Below, in pieces: positions 1 through 8,414 of a DNA stretch of 26,872 bases (position 1 is its first letter; each line of letters opens with the position of its first letter). The position numbers and the translations under genes are program-made. This stretch comes from JAYEJW01 sp034716535 (GTDB lineage: Bacteria; Pseudomonadota; Gammaproteobacteria; Chromatiales; Chromatiaceae): contig JAYEJW010000522.1 of assembly GCA_034716535.1 (NCBI GenBank), positions 1-26,872 on the forward strand. The letters run 5' to 3'. The notes below the pieces were generated by a model, which was given only the letters and a program-made list of their open reading frames with translations, ran no database searches and was not told where the DNA came from.

Positions 1-1
1 A

Positions 2-121
2 AACTCTTTAAAAAATAAAAAAATAGCGATAATAGGAAGTGGTGGTCTTGGTTGTAGTTTGGGTATTGCACTTGGTAGTAGTGGAATAGGGGTTATTGAT
101 ATAGTTGATTTTGATACAGTT
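2..121 (+). CDS. N-terminal fragment of a ThiF/MoeB/E1-like adenylyltransferase (AT-rich, partial)
   Basis: The frame open from the window edge carries a nucleotide-binding glycine motif (IIGSGGLGC), a GIGVIDIVDFDTV segment and the aspartate that meets ATP in this family. That is the canonical start of the ThiF/MoeB/HesA/ubiquitin-E1 fold. The family normally continues with an SNLxRQ motif; here the frame runs directly into PepN sequence. The stretch is strongly AT-rich, with A/T-ending codons, unlike the GC-rich DNA after base 122. I read it as a fragment of a foreign gene joined to this contig, and its source cannot be determined from 40 residues. Confidence 0.6.
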
Positions 122-1732
122 GGTGTCGCCGACGTGCGCGCCCTGCGCAGTCGCCAATTCGCCGAGGATGCGGGCCCCCTGGCCCATCCGGTTCGGCCCC
201 AGTCCTATATCGAGATCAACAACTTTTACACGTCCACCGTCTACGAGAAGGGGGCCGAGCTGGTCCGGATGCTGGCAAGCCTTCTGGGACCCGAGCGATT
301 CCGTAGGGCGACGGACCTCTACTTCGAGCGTCACGACGGGCAGGCGGTGACCACGGATGACTTTGTCAGCTGTATGGAGGACGCAAGCGGACGAGACCTC
401 AGCCGCTTCAAGCGGTGGTACGCACAGGCCGGCACGCCGGAGCTCCAGATTCATGGCGACTACGACGAGTCCACGAAGACCTATAGGCTCGGCGTCCGTC
501 AGAGCACACCGAAGACTCCGGGACAGCCGCACAAGGAGCCTTTGCACATCCCCTTTGCCGTCGGGTTAATGGATGTGGCGGGGGGCGATCTGCCCCTGCG
601 GCTCGAAGGGGAGGCCGAGGCATCGCCCGCGCCCCGGACCCGCCTGCTCGAGTTGCGGGAGACTGAGGAGCGTTTTTGCTTCGTCGATGTCCCCGACCGG
701 CCCATTCCTTCCCTGTTGAGGGGGTTCTCGGCGCCTGTAAAGGTGCACTATGAGTACGGCGACGAGGATCTCATGTTTCTCATGGCCCACGACAGCGACG
801 GCTTCAACCGCTGGAACGCCGCGCAAACGTTGGCGCAGCGTATCCTGCTTCGGATGGTGAGGGAGAAGGCGTCCGGCGTTCCGGTCGGTTTCCAGCAGGC
901 CTTTCGGAGGGCCTGGGAGGACCGCGGCGCGGAGGAGGCCCTGTTGGCCCAGATTCTCGCCTTGCCGTCGGAGTCGTATCTGGGCGATCAGATGGAGACG
1001 GTGGACGTGGATGGCGTTCATCGCGCGCGCGAGGCGATGAAGGGATGCATCGCCAACACCCTGAAGGACGATCTACTCGCCCTGTACGAGCAGAATCGGG
1101 AGAACGGACCGTACGAGCTTACCCCGGTCTCCATCGGCCGGCGAGTGCTAAAGAACCTGTGCCTCGACTATCTGATGCAGACAGGTGACGCGGATGTCCT
1201 GTCCCTTTCCCAGAAACAGTTCGATGCCGCCCACAATATGACGGACGTCCTGACGGCCCTCAGGCTGCTTGTGGACGACGGCGGAGCCGCCGGGCAGCGT
1301 GCCTTGGAGGTCTTCTACGCGCGTTGGGCGACGGATCCTCTGGTGCTCGACAAGTGGTTTTCCATCCAGGCCACCAGCAAGCGCCCGAACGCCCTGGAAC
1401 AGGTGCAGGGGCTGATGAGCCACCCTGCATTCTCGATCACGAATCCGAACCGGGTGCGCAGCCTCGTGGGCGCGTTCTGCATGGGAAACCCTGTGCGCTT
1501 CCACGCAGCAGACGGCTCGGGCTACCGTTTCCTCAGCGAGCGTGTGCTTGAGCTCGATCCTGTCAACCCGCAGATTGCCTCACGTCTGCTGCAGGCGATG
1601 GCCAGGTGGCGTCGCTTCGATGTGGGTCGCCAGGCCTTGATGCGCGAGCAGCTTGAGCGGGTGGTGGAAGTGGATGGCCTGTCCAAGGACGTTTACGAGG
1701 TGGCATCCAAGAGCCTTGTGGAAGCCCGATAG
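122..1732 (+). CDS. pepN: Aminopeptidase N (M1 family), C-terminal part only
   Basis: About 536 residues match the E. coli-type PepN from the end of the catalytic domain to the C-terminus. Conserved landmarks are an FAEDAGPLAHPVRP-like stretch, then INNFYTSTVYEKGAELVRML, which holds the catalytic tyrosine (codon 242-244), then FERHDG, the RWYAQAGTP segment and the helical C-terminal domain ending VASKSLVEAR. PepN is a cytosolic zinc aminopeptidase that trims N-terminal residues during peptide turnover. Full-length relatives are about 870 residues, so roughly 335 N-terminal residues, including the HEXXH zinc site, are missing. They are replaced by the AT-rich ThiF-like segment, and the TTG at 59 is not a believable start. 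The gene is probably intact in the real genome and broken only by the contig join. Confidence 0.85.
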   Translation, partial: GVADVRALRSRQFAEDAGPLAHPVRPQSYIEINNFYTSTVYEKGAELVRMLASLLGPERFRRATDLYFERHDGQAVTTDDFVSCMEDASGRDLSRFKRWYAQAGTPELQIHGDYDESTKTYRLGVRQSTPKTPGQPHKEPLHIPFAVGLMDVAGGDLPLRLEGEAEASPAPRTRLLELRETEERFCFVDVPDRPIPSLLRGFSAPVKVHYEYGDEDLMFLMAHDSDGFNRWNAAQTLAQRILLRMVREKASGVPVGFQQAFRRAWEDRGAEEALLAQILALPSESYLGDQMETVDVDGVHRAREAMKGCIANTLKDDLLALYEQNRENGPYELTPVSIGRRVLKNLCLDYLMQTGDADVLSLSQKQFDAAHNMTDVLTALRLLVDDGGAAGQRALEVFYARWATDPLVLDKWFSIQATSKRPNALEQVQGLMSHPAFSITNPNRVRSLVGAFCMGNPVRFHAADGSGYRFLSERVLELDPVNPQIASRLLQAMARWRRFDVGRQALMREQLERVVEVDGLSKDVYEVASKSLVEAR

Positions 1733-1782
1733 GCCAGGCTCCTGGCACCACAGAGCCTAAGAAAATACGAGGAGAACGAAGC

Positions 1783-2148
1783 ATGCGCAGTCTGCTGTTG
1801 GTCGCCCACGGAAGCCGTCGCGCGGCCTCCAATGAAGAGGTGCGCGAACTGACCTCGTTGCTGGCGCAACGGGCGCGTGGGCGCTTCGACCGTGTGGATT
1901 GTGCCTTCCTGGAGCTCGCCGAGCCGTCCATCCCCGAGGGTGTCGAGGAGGCCGTGCAGGCGGGTGCCACGGAGATCGTGGTGCTGCCCTATTTTCTGTC
2001 GGCCGGCCGCCACGTTTCCGAGGACATCCCAAGCGAGGTCAGCGGAAAGCGGACCGAGCATCCTCAAGTTCGCATCCGTATCGCCCCCTATCTCGGGCGT
2101 GCGGAGGGATTGTCCGAGATCCTGCTCGAACTTGCGGCGGAAAGGTAG
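1783..2148 (+). CDS. cbiX: Short CbiX/SirB-type chelatase (sirohydrochlorin cobalt/ferrochelatase family)
   Basis: This 121-residue protein begins MRSLLLVAHGSRR, the hallmark of the CbiX/SirB family, in which the histidine of AHGSR binds the metal. A second conserved region, LPYFLSAGRHVSEDIP, supplies the other active-site histidine. The length fits the single-domain CbiX(S) type, thought to work as a homodimer, rather than the two-domain form. Such enzymes insert cobalt or ferrous iron into sirohydrochlorin in the cytosol, on the way to cobalamin or siroheme; metal choice cannot be read here. A clear AGGAG lies about 10 bases before the ATG. It follows pepN by 50 bp, and the gap holds a short hairpin (GCCAGG/CCTGGC, 1733-1746). 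No other tetrapyrrole gene is nearby. Confidence 0.85.
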   Translation: MRSLLLVAHGSRRAASNEEVRELTSLLAQRARGRFDRVDCAFLELAEPSIPEGVEEAVQAGATEIVVLPYFLSAGRHVSEDIPSEVSGKRTEHPQVRIRIAPYLGRAEGLSEILLELAAER

Positions 2149-2178
2149 CAAGTGGCAGGAACCATCACGTGGGAGGGC

Positions 2179-2198
2179 AGGTAGCCGGGTCGCTACCT
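2179..2198 (+). other. Hairpin downstream of cbiX
   Basis: AGGTAGC and GCTACCT form a perfect 7-bp stem around a 6-base loop, 30 bases after the cbiX stop. No T-run follows, so it is not a canonical intrinsic terminator. It may stabilise the 3' end of the mRNA. A second, weaker stem (ACCAG/CTGGT) lies at about 2212-2226. Confidence 0.35.
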
Positions 2199-2254
2199 CG
2201 CGCACTACTTGACCAGGGTATCTGGTCCGTCGTCGTGCGAACAGCTCGTCCTGC

Positions 2255-2270
2255 CGTGAGCCAGGTCACA
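2255..2270 (+). promoter_or_regulatory. Possible CRP/Vfr-type operator upstream of the 57-residue gene
   Basis: The sequence reads CGTGA, six bases, then TCACA, which is nine of ten core positions of the TGTGA-N6-TCACA consensus for CRP-family regulators. It lies 70 bp before the ATG at 2340. A weak -10-like TTAATA follows at 2297-2302. A single imperfect match in GC-rich DNA may be chance, but a much better site of the same type occurs at 16657. Confidence 0.35.
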
Positions 2271-2339
2271 GATTCCATCGGGCTCCCGGTCCAAGGTTAA
2301 TACGCTAGGTTGCCAAAGAAAGGTCCGGGGAGAATCAAG

Positions 2340-2513
2340 ATGGCTAAGCAGGGTTTCGAGCAGCGCACAGCTGTACAGGACATCGACTATCTTCGTGAGA
2401 AGATCAAGAACCTCACGCCCCCCTGTAGCGATCAGGACGAGCTTCTTTTGGAGATCTATGAACAACTGCTCGAGAAGCACGCGGAGGCAAGCTCAACGGC
2501 GTTCAGACACTAG
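2340..2513 (+). CDS. Small hypothetical protein, 57 residues
   Basis: I do not recognise this protein. Starting at ATG 2340 it is 57 residues, charged and largely helical in character, with acidic runs (DQDELLLEIYEQLLEKH). There is no signal peptide, membrane segment or cysteine pair; one cysteine lies in NLTPPCSDQDE. The 2340 start is preferred over the in-frame TTG at 2310 because GGGGAG (2327-2332) is well placed for it. The gene stands alone, with about 190 bp upstream holding a possible CRP-type site and about 300 bp downstream. Composition and codon use look like real coding sequence, but function is unknown. Confidence 0.6.
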   Translation: MAKQGFEQRTAVQDIDYLREKIKNLTPPCSDQDELLLEIYEQLLEKHAEASSTAFRH

Positions 2514-2817
2514 GCGCGGCGCTCGGGCGCGAGCTCCTTTGCAGATCTCATACTCGGGGTTCTGAAGGCCAATGTCGTCAGCGTGCCATTCGCCCCATCC
2601 TCACAAGAACAAACGTTTTCGGTTTCCGCCGGCCGCAGATAACGGCAAGGGCTAGGGAAACGCTGGGTTAATCAGCACCTTCCCTGGGGCGCCGGGAAAC
2701 TCCTCAATCAAGGCGATAGCCCCGTCGGAAGGGACAAGCTTCCGTCCCCCCCCCACTCCTTTTTTGTACTATGTACCCAATATCGGTGGGCCTGGGGCGA
2801 GACTCTGCGACTGCAAT
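2514..2817. other. Intergenic region before cbpA, with hairpin, C9 and T6 tracts
   Basis: No gene is supported in this 304-bp gap. It contains a short stem (CGGAAG 2726-2731, CTTCCG 2739-2744), then a run of nine C (2746-2754) and a run of six T (2760-2765). I looked for a heat-shock sigma-32 promoter or a CIRCE element in front of cbpA and found no convincing match. The promoter of cbpA must lie here but cannot be placed. Confidence 0.5.
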
Positions 2818-3768
2818 ATGGAATACAAGGACTATTACAAAATCATGGGTGTCGCTCGCGACGCCACCCAGGACGAGATAAAGCGGGCTTACCGGAAGCT
2901 GGCCCGCAAGTATCATCCGGACGTGAGCGAAGAGGCCGATGCAGAGGCACATTTCAAGGAGGTCGGCGAGGCCTACGAGGTGCTCAAAGACCCCGAGAAG
3001 CGTGCCGCCTACGACCAGCTCGGGGCTCAATGGCAGGCAGGCCAGGAGTTCAAGCCGCCGCCGGACTGGGACGAGGGTTTCGAGTTTCGCGGTGGCGGTT
3101 ACACGGGCGCCGGCGGCGAAGCGTTCAGCGACTTCTTCGAGACGCTGTTTGGCCAGGGGTTCGCCCGCGGTGGCGCAGGTGCTGGGGCGGCGTTTCGCAT
3201 GCGCGGTGAGGACCGCCGTGCGAAGGTCTTGATCGATCTCGAAGACAGTTATCAAGGGGCGACCCGGAAGATCAGCTTACACGTCCCCGAGTTGACGGGG
3301 GACGGGCACGTCAGGACCCGAGAGCGCAATCTCAGCGTGCGTATCCCGAGGGGGATCCGGCAGGGCCAACAGATTCGGTTGGCCGGGCAGGGCGGTTCCG
3401 GGCTGGGTGGCGGTGAGGCGGGGGATCTCTACCTCGAAGTGGAATTCAGAGAGCACCCCCTCTATCGGGTCGACGGATCGGATATCTACCTGGACCTGCC
3501 CGTGGCACCCTGGGAGGCGGCATTGGGTGCTGCTGTCAAGGTCCCGACGCCGTCAGGCATCGTCGATCTCAAGATCCCGGCGGAATCGAATCAGGGCCGG
3601 AAGCTGCGACTGAAAAAGCGAGGCATTCCCGGCAAAGATGCAGGTGACATGTACGTGGTGCTACAGATTACACTTCCGCCTGCACACAGTGAGGACGCGA
3701 AGGCGCTCTATCAGAGAATGAAAGAGCAGCTCGGGTTCGATCCACGCGCCAGATTGGGGGTATCCTGA
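2818..3768 (+). CDS. cbpA: Curved-DNA-binding protein CbpA, DnaJ-class co-chaperone
   Basis: The 316-residue protein starts with a J domain (DYYKIMGVARDA, then the HPD tripeptide in KYHPDVS) that stimulates DnaK ATPase. A G/F-rich linker follows, then the two beta-sandwich C-terminal domains that bind clients. The cysteine-rich zinc domain of true DnaJ is absent, which together with the next gene identifies CbpA. ATG 2818 (MEYKDYYKI) is chosen because family members begin just before DYY; the TTG at 2764 would add 18 unrelated residues. CbpA acts in the cytosol and nucleoid as a stress co-chaperone. cbpM follows after 4 bases, so the two are co-transcribed. Confidence 0.93.
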   Translation: MEYKDYYKIMGVARDATQDEIKRAYRKLARKYHPDVSEEADAEAHFKEVGEAYEVLKDPEKRAAYDQLGAQWQAGQEFKPPPDWDEGFEFRGGGYTGAGGEAFSDFFETLFGQGFARGGAGAGAAFRMRGEDRRAKVLIDLEDSYQGATRKISLHVPELTGDGHVRTRERNLSVRIPRGIRQGQQIRLAGQGGSGLGGGEAGDLYLEVEFREHPLYRVDGSDIYLDLPVAPWEAALGAAVKVPTPSGIVDLKIPAESNQGRKLRLKKRGIPGKDAGDMYVVLQITLPPAHSEDAKALYQRMKEQLGFDPRARLGVS

Positions 3769-3772
3769 TCCG

Positions 3773-4096
3773 ATGGATGAACAAGATACACAGATTCTCT
3801 CAGGGCAGATTCTCGACGAGACAATGGAGATTACTCTCGTCCAGCTCTGTCAGTCATGCGCGGTTCAAGCCGAAACGATCGAGGCCATGATGGAGCAGGG
3901 AATCCTGGAGCCTTCGGGTAGACGGGGCCGGCACTGGTGCTTTCCCTACGCGAGCGTGAGACGGACCAGCGTGGCCTTGCGGTTGCAGGAGGATCTTGGC
4001 GTGAATCTGGCGGGCGCCGCTCTCGCGCTGGAGCTGCTCGAGCGCATCGACAAGCTCAATGCCCGGCTGCGGGCAATAGGCCCGGAGCGAACTTGA
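3773..4096 (+). CDS. cbpM: Chaperone modulator CbpM
   Basis: This 107-residue protein lies 4 bases after cbpA. It has the MerR-like helix-turn-helix typical of CbpM: TLVQLCQSCAVQAETIEAMMEQGILEP, then a FPYASVRR segment, then a leucine-rich helix (LGVNLAGAALALELLERID). In the known system CbpM binds the J domain of CbpA and blocks its interaction with DnaK, so the pair tunes co-chaperone activity. It is not expected to act as a DNA-binding regulator. The gene converges on the efflux operon, with 78 bp between stop codons and no obvious terminator. Confidence 0.9.
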   Translation: MDEQDTQILSGQILDETMEITLVQLCQSCAVQAETIEAMMEQGILEPSGRRGRHWCFPYASVRRTSVALRLQEDLGVNLAGAALALELLERIDKLNARLRAIGPERT

Positions 4097-4174
4097 CGCC
4101 GGACCGGCAGCAGCATCCGTACAAGGCGTCTCTTGCGCTTTGCGGAGCAACAGTCGGATCGAGGCTGATGTGCT

Positions 4175-7100
4175 CTAGGCAGCCTCGTCCCGGTCCGGCT
4201 CGTCGGGCGACGCCTGGATCCGGGTCTTGGAGGTCTTTCGCGGCGAGGTGACGAAGGTTGTGCCACCCTGCCGCGCTGCGCGGCGCTCCTGTGCCTCCAT
4301 CATCAGGTCCCAGGCCGCCGGCACAATGAACAGTGTCAGGAAGGTGGCGGTTGCAAGACCCGTGACGAAGGTCGATGCCATTGTTCCCCACACGAGAGAG
4401 TAGCTCGGGATTCCGAGAGCCATCGGCAGCAGACCGAGCGTGGTGGTGAGGGTGGTCAGCACAATAGGGCGTAGGCGCACGTGCACGCCGTCGATGACCG
4501 CCTCCAGGCGGGTCATGCCTTGGCGGTAACGGCGGTTGATGAAGTCGAGCAGTACGAGGGAGTCGTTTACAACGACGCCGGTGACACCGACCACCGCAAC
4601 GAAGCTGTTCACCGTGAACAGGGACTGGGTCGCAAGCTTGCCGAAGACCACGCCGATGATGGAGAACATGACCGCTGAGAGGATGATCAGCGGCTGGACG
4701 TAGGATTTGAACTGGGTGGCGAGGATCAGGAAGATCAGCAGCACCGCCAGGCCAAATGCCTTGGTCAGACTATCGAAGGAACGTTGGGTCTCCTCGAATT
4801 CTCCGCCGTAGACCAGGGTTGCGCCGGGGTAACGGTCGCGGATGGTCTGATAATGCTCCTTGGCCCAGGCCGCTACCTGGGTTGAGGATATGGACGCACC
4901 GGCCTTGATGTTGGCAGTAATTGCGAGGCTGCGGCTCCCGCGGTAACGCTTGAGCTCCCCGGGCTGGATCTCGGCCACCGGCCGGACGATGTCCTGCAGA
5001 TAGACAGGTCCCGACGGGTGCTCCAGCGCCGGGATCTCCAACGCCGCCTCTGGGGCGTCGACGTAGTCCGGGTCGATGCGCAGCTTCAGGTCGACCTCCT
5101 CGTCGGAAAGGCGGAATTTGCCGATATAGCGCCCGTCGAGCACCGCCGCGGCCAAGAGGGCGGCATCTCCCTGCGTCAGGCCGAACTCCCGCGCCCGGGG
5201 CTCGTCCACCTCCAGGCGGAAGACCCGGGCGGGCCGGCCCCGGTTGTCCTGCAGGTCCGCGAGATGGGGACCCAGATCCGGGTCGTTGCGCAGGGCCCCC
5301 AACAGCTCGCTGGAGAGGTCCTGCACCGCGCGCTCATCGGAGCCCACGATCTGGATGTTCACGTCCTTCCCCGTGGGCGGGCCATCCCTCTCCGCACGCA
5401 CCCGGATCCTGAAACCCTCTTTGGCGAAGCGTTCCGTGAGCCGCTCGCGCATGCTGTCCAGGTGCTCGAGGGGGTCGTCGAAGGCGCGTGCGTCCTTATC
5501 CGGCAGGGGCACCATGACGGTACCCAGGTTGTGGCCGAATTCCTCCTCGTAGTCCTCGTTGACGACGAAGCCCGCGAATCCCGCCGCCGAGCGCGCATAG
5601 CCTGCGCCGTCCGACATGATGAAATCGGCGATCTCCCGGGTTTTCTCGTCCGTGGTCTCGATGGTCGTGTTGGCGGGTCCCTCGATGAAGGCGTAGTAGA
5701 GGGTGTAGTCGTCCGGGAAGAACTTGATGCGGATCAGCGGCGCGGCACCGGTGATGGAGACGGCGAGGACGGCAATGGCGGCCAGGAAGGTGACGAAAAC
5801 GAGCGCCAGACTGAGAACGCGAAACCGCAGGGTGAGCCGGATCATGACGTCGGTACCCCGGCGCAGGACCCGCAGCAAAGGGTTGTCGCGCTCTGAAAGG
5901 GGCACGACGCCGGCCTTGGGGCGGGGGCCGAAGTCGAGGTAATGCAGCGGCAGGATGAACAGACACTCTACCAGAGAGGCGATGATCGCAAAGCTCACGG
6001 CCTTGGGGATGAGCGCGAAGAACTCGCCGGTAGAGCCCGTCATGATCAGCATGGGCAGGAAGGCGGCCACGGTGGTCGCGGTGGCGGCGATCACAGGCAG
6101 CATGACCTCGGCGGTGCCGTCGATGATGGCCTTCTCCAGCGGATCGCCCTGCTGGACATGGCGATAGATGTTCTCGACCACCACGATGGCGTCGTCGACG
6201 ATGATCCCCGACACCAGCACGAAGGAGAACAGGGAGATCTCGTTCAGCGAGTTGCCGGTAAGGTCCATGAGGATCATGGACACGAGGAACGAGAAAGGGA
6301 TGCCGACGGTGACCAGGGCCGCGTTGCGCAGGCCCATGAAGTACCAAAGGATCAGGCTCACGAGGATGATGCCGAGGGCCAGGTTCGAACCCAGGGTGCC
6401 CATGGACTCATCGATGTAGGTGGTCGAGTCCTGGGTCAGCACGATCTCCACACCCTGGTTTTCCAGGCTGGCGGCATACTCGTCGACGATGCGCCGGACC
6501 TCGGCGTAGATATCCAGTGCGTTGCCATCTTGGGTCTTGAGGATCTTGAGGGTGACACAGTCCTCCCCGTTGACCGACGTGATCACATGGGGGTCCCGAT
6601 AGCCTAGGTGTGCCTCGGAGATCAGGTCCTCCAGGGTAACGAATGAGCCGTCGAGGTCGCGACGGATGACCGTCGAGACCACCTGCTCTCGGGTGCGGAA
6701 GCGCTCGTCCACCCGCACCACGAACTCGCCGGACTCGTCCTTGTAATCACCGGCGGGAATGGTCAGGTTCGCGTCTTTGATAGCGTCCGCCACCTGCTCA
6801 TAACTCACCCCGAAGGCATGGAGCTTGCGCGGGTCCAGGTAGACGTGAAACTCGCGTTGGTACTCGCCGACGAGCTTCGCCTCGATGACGCCGTGAATAC
6901 GCGACAGAGGGACTTGGAGCTCCTTGGCCATCAGGGTTAGGGCGCGGTTGGAGCGCTCGCCCACCAGGTTGACCGAAACCACCGGCAACCAGAAAGAGGT
7001 CTTGATGAGGTCGAACGTCGGAGGATCCACCTCTGCGGGCAGCTCGTCGAGCATACTCAACACGCGGAATCGCAACTCGTCGTAAAGGGCTTCGTAGTCC

Positions 7101-7399
7101 GTGTCGTCGCGGAACTTCACCAGGATCGTGGAGCGCTCGCGCACCGAGTTGGCACGGATGAGCTCGACGTGCTCCAGCCCTTCCAGGACCTCCTCGATCT
7201 TGGTCGTGACCAGGGCCTCGACATCTCGCGGGGAGGCACCGGGGTAGATGGTGTTGATGATCACCTTGCCGAAATTGACTTCCGGGTAGCGTTCCACCGA
7301 CAGCCCGCCCACCGAGAAGGCGCCGGCGACGATCAACACAACGAAGACCAGGTTGAACAGGACCCGCTGACCGAGTGTGAAGCGCACGACGGGCCGCAC
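4175..7399 (-). CDS. RND efflux permease (HAE/AcrB-like inner-membrane transporter)
   Basis: The 1074-residue protein has the AcrB-like plan: a first membrane helix (about residues 11-33), a large periplasmic loop with the family motif IYPGASPRDVE (51-61), helices 2-6 (about 338-490), a second periplasmic loop and helices 8-12. The proton-relay pair is present in helix 4 (VDDAIVVVEN, D402 and D403). Helix 10 reads VVVNDSLVLLDFINRR, with Asn-Asp where AcrB has its lysine, as in many non-AcrB RND pumps. It is a proton-driven exporter working with the adaptor encoded just upstream. It starts at GTG 7399, two bases after the adaptor stop. The substrate is unknown, and the partner outer-membrane channel is not in the window. 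Confidence 0.92.
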   Translation of the reverse strand: MRPVVRFTLGQRVLFNLVFVVLIVAGAFSVGGLSVERYPEVNFGKVIINTIYPGASPRDVEALVTTKIEEVLEGLEHVELIRANSVRERSTILVKFRDDTDYEALYDELRFRVLSMLDELPAEVDPPTFDLIKTSFWLPVVSVNLVGERSNRALTLMAKELQVPLSRIHGVIEAKLVGEYQREFHVYLDPRKLHAFGVSYEQVADAIKDANLTIPAGDYKDESGEFVVRVDERFRTREQVVSTVIRRDLDGSFVTLEDLISEAHLGYRDPHVITSVNGEDCVTLKILKTQDGNALDIYAEVRRIVDEYAASLENQGVEIVLTQDSTTYIDESMGTLGSNLALGIILVSLILWYFMGLRNAALVTVGIPFSFLVSMILMDLTGNSLNEISLFSFVLVSGIIVDDAIVVVENIYRHVQQGDPLEKAIIDGTAEVMLPVIAATATTVAAFLPMLIMTGSTGEFFALIPKAVSFAIIASLVECLFILPLHYLDFGPRPKAGVVPLSERDNPLLRVLRRGTDVMIRLTLRFRVLSLALVFVTFLAAIAVLAVSITGAAPLIRIKFFPDDYTLYYAFIEGPANTTIETTDEKTREIADFIMSDGAGYARSAAGFAGFVVNEDYEEEFGHNLGTVMVPLPDKDARAFDDPLEHLDSMRERLTERFAKEGFRIRVRAERDGPPTGKDVNIQIVGSDERAVQDLSSELLGALRNDPDLGPHLADLQDNRGRPARVFRLEVDEPRAREFGLTQGDAALLAAAVLDGRYIGKFRLSDEEVDLKLRIDPDYVDAPEAALEIPALEHPSGPVYLQDIVRPVAEIQPGELKRYRGSRSLAITANIKAGASISSTQVAAWAKEHYQTIRDRYPGATLVYGGEFEETQRSFDSLTKAFGLAVLLIFLILATQFKSYVQPLIILSAVMFSIIGVVFGKLATQSLFTVNSFVAVVGVTGVVVNDSLVLLDFINRRYRQGMTRLEAVIDGVHVRLRPIVLTTLTTTLGLLPMALGIPSYSLVWGTMASTFVTGLATATFLTLFIVPAAWDLMMEAQERRAARQGGTTFVTSPRKTSKTRIQASPDEPDRDEAA

Positions 7400-7401
7400 G
7401 G

Positions 7402-8409
7402 CTAGTCCTCGCGAACCAGCCGGAAGCGCTCTCCAGCCTTGATCTCGGGCGAGGCGATGCGCAGCCGCTCGCCTTCCTCACCGTGGCTGCGGCCCAGCAG
7501 CATGACGCGTAGGCGTGCCCCGTCCTCCCGAGTGACCCAGAATTCTTCGTAAGAGCGTTCCACCGCCGCCGCCGGAAGCATCACGGTCCCCGTGCGCTCC
7601 GGAAGGAGTAGGGGGAGCTGGACGCGCAGTCCTCCACGACGGGATTCGATCTCGCCGCGGATCTGCAGATCCACCGCGATCTTTCGCGTCGTGGGATCGA
7701 AGGCGGGGTTGGCACGATAGATGCCGGCGTCCACCTGGCGGTCCAGGTCAGGGAGACGCAGACGGATCCCGTCGCCACGCGCGGTCAGCGCTGCGTGCTG
7801 TTCCGGGGTGAGGGCGAAAGGCACCAGGAGCGTGGAGAAATCCGCCGCCTCGCCCACCACCTCGCCGTCCTTGACCCATTGGCCCGGCTCGACCGCCCGT
7901 CCCGTAACCCGCCACCCGGCCGGGGCGCGGATGCGGGTGCGCGTCAGTCGCTCCTCCAACACCCGCTGCTTCACTTCCAGGGCACGCAGCTCGTGGCTGT
8001 TGTTCCGCAGGGTCTGCTCGAGGGTGTCGAGCTGGGAGGCTGAGGCGTTGTTCTGGCGTGCCAGCTCGCGGTAGCGCTTGACCTCCCGTTGGTCGTAGTC
8101 GATCAGGGCGTTGAGGCGGTCCTGCTGGACCTTGACCTCGTCGAGCTCCAAACGGATGAAGGTGTCGTCCAGGCGTGCGAACACGCCATCCTCACCGATG
8201 GTGCCGCCGATGTCGTAGAAGACCTCCTCCACCCGGCCGGGCCTTTCGGCGACGAGCCGCAACGCAGCCCGGGCACGCGTAAATCCTGTAAGGGAGACCT
8301 CGCGTACGGCAGGCTGAGCGGTCGCGACCCCCGGGTCCGGGCTGGCCGCCGTCGATGCCGCGGCAAGCGAGAGGACAAGCAACCGGAGTAACAGCGAACG
8401 CCTGCTCAT
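7402..8409 (-). CDS. Periplasmic adaptor (membrane fusion protein) of the RND pump
   Basis: The protein has an N-terminal signal or anchor (MSRRSLLLRLLVLSLAAAST), a biotinyl-lipoyl-like half motif (GRVEEVFYDIGGTIGEDGVFARLDD), a helical hairpin rich in charged residues (about 95-160), the returning lipoyl half (IRAPAGWRVTGRAVEPGQWVKDG) and beta-barrel and membrane-proximal domains. This is the HlyD/AcrA-type plan, and such adaptors bridge the permease to a TolC-like channel. The ATG at 8409 is annotated; a GTG at 8418 overlaps the regulator stop by 4 bases and would add three residues. The gene sits between regulator and permease in one transcript. The helical hairpin is short, so it may pair with a short-hairpin channel, but that is inference. 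Confidence 0.88.
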   Translation of the reverse strand: MSRRSLLLRLLVLSLAAASTAASPDPGVATAQPAVREVSLTGFTRARAALRLVAERPGRVEEVFYDIGGTIGEDGVFARLDDTFIRLELDEVKVQQDRLNALIDYDQREVKRYRELARQNNASASQLDTLEQTLRNNSHELRALEVKQRVLEERLTRTRIRAPAGWRVTGRAVEPGQWVKDGEVVGEAADFSTLLVPFALTPEQHAALTARGDGIRLRLPDLDRQVDAGIYRANPAFDPTTRKIAVDLQIRGEIESRRGGLRVQLPLLLPERTGTVMLPAAAVERSYEEFWVTREDGARLRVMLLGRSHGEEGERLRIASPEIKAGERFRLVRED

Positions 8410-8414
8410 CTGGA

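Noticed and set aside
2746..2765. C9 and T6 runs as a phase-variation switch or terminator for the cbpA region
   Set aside because: The C-run is outside any coding region, and the T-run is about 15 bases after the short hairpin. Neither function fits well.
2700..2817. Heat-shock sigma-32 promoter or CIRCE element before cbpA
   Set aside because: I looked for CTTGAA/CCCAT and the 9-base CIRCE arms; no acceptable match was found.
5018..5896. Long plus-strand frame (292 residues) opposite the RND permease, with others like it at 5942-6607 and 23768-24814
   Set aside because: These are antisense shadows of strongly supported genes in GC-rich DNA. Their translations are rich in Arg, Gly, Asp and His, with no motif or ribosome-binding site.
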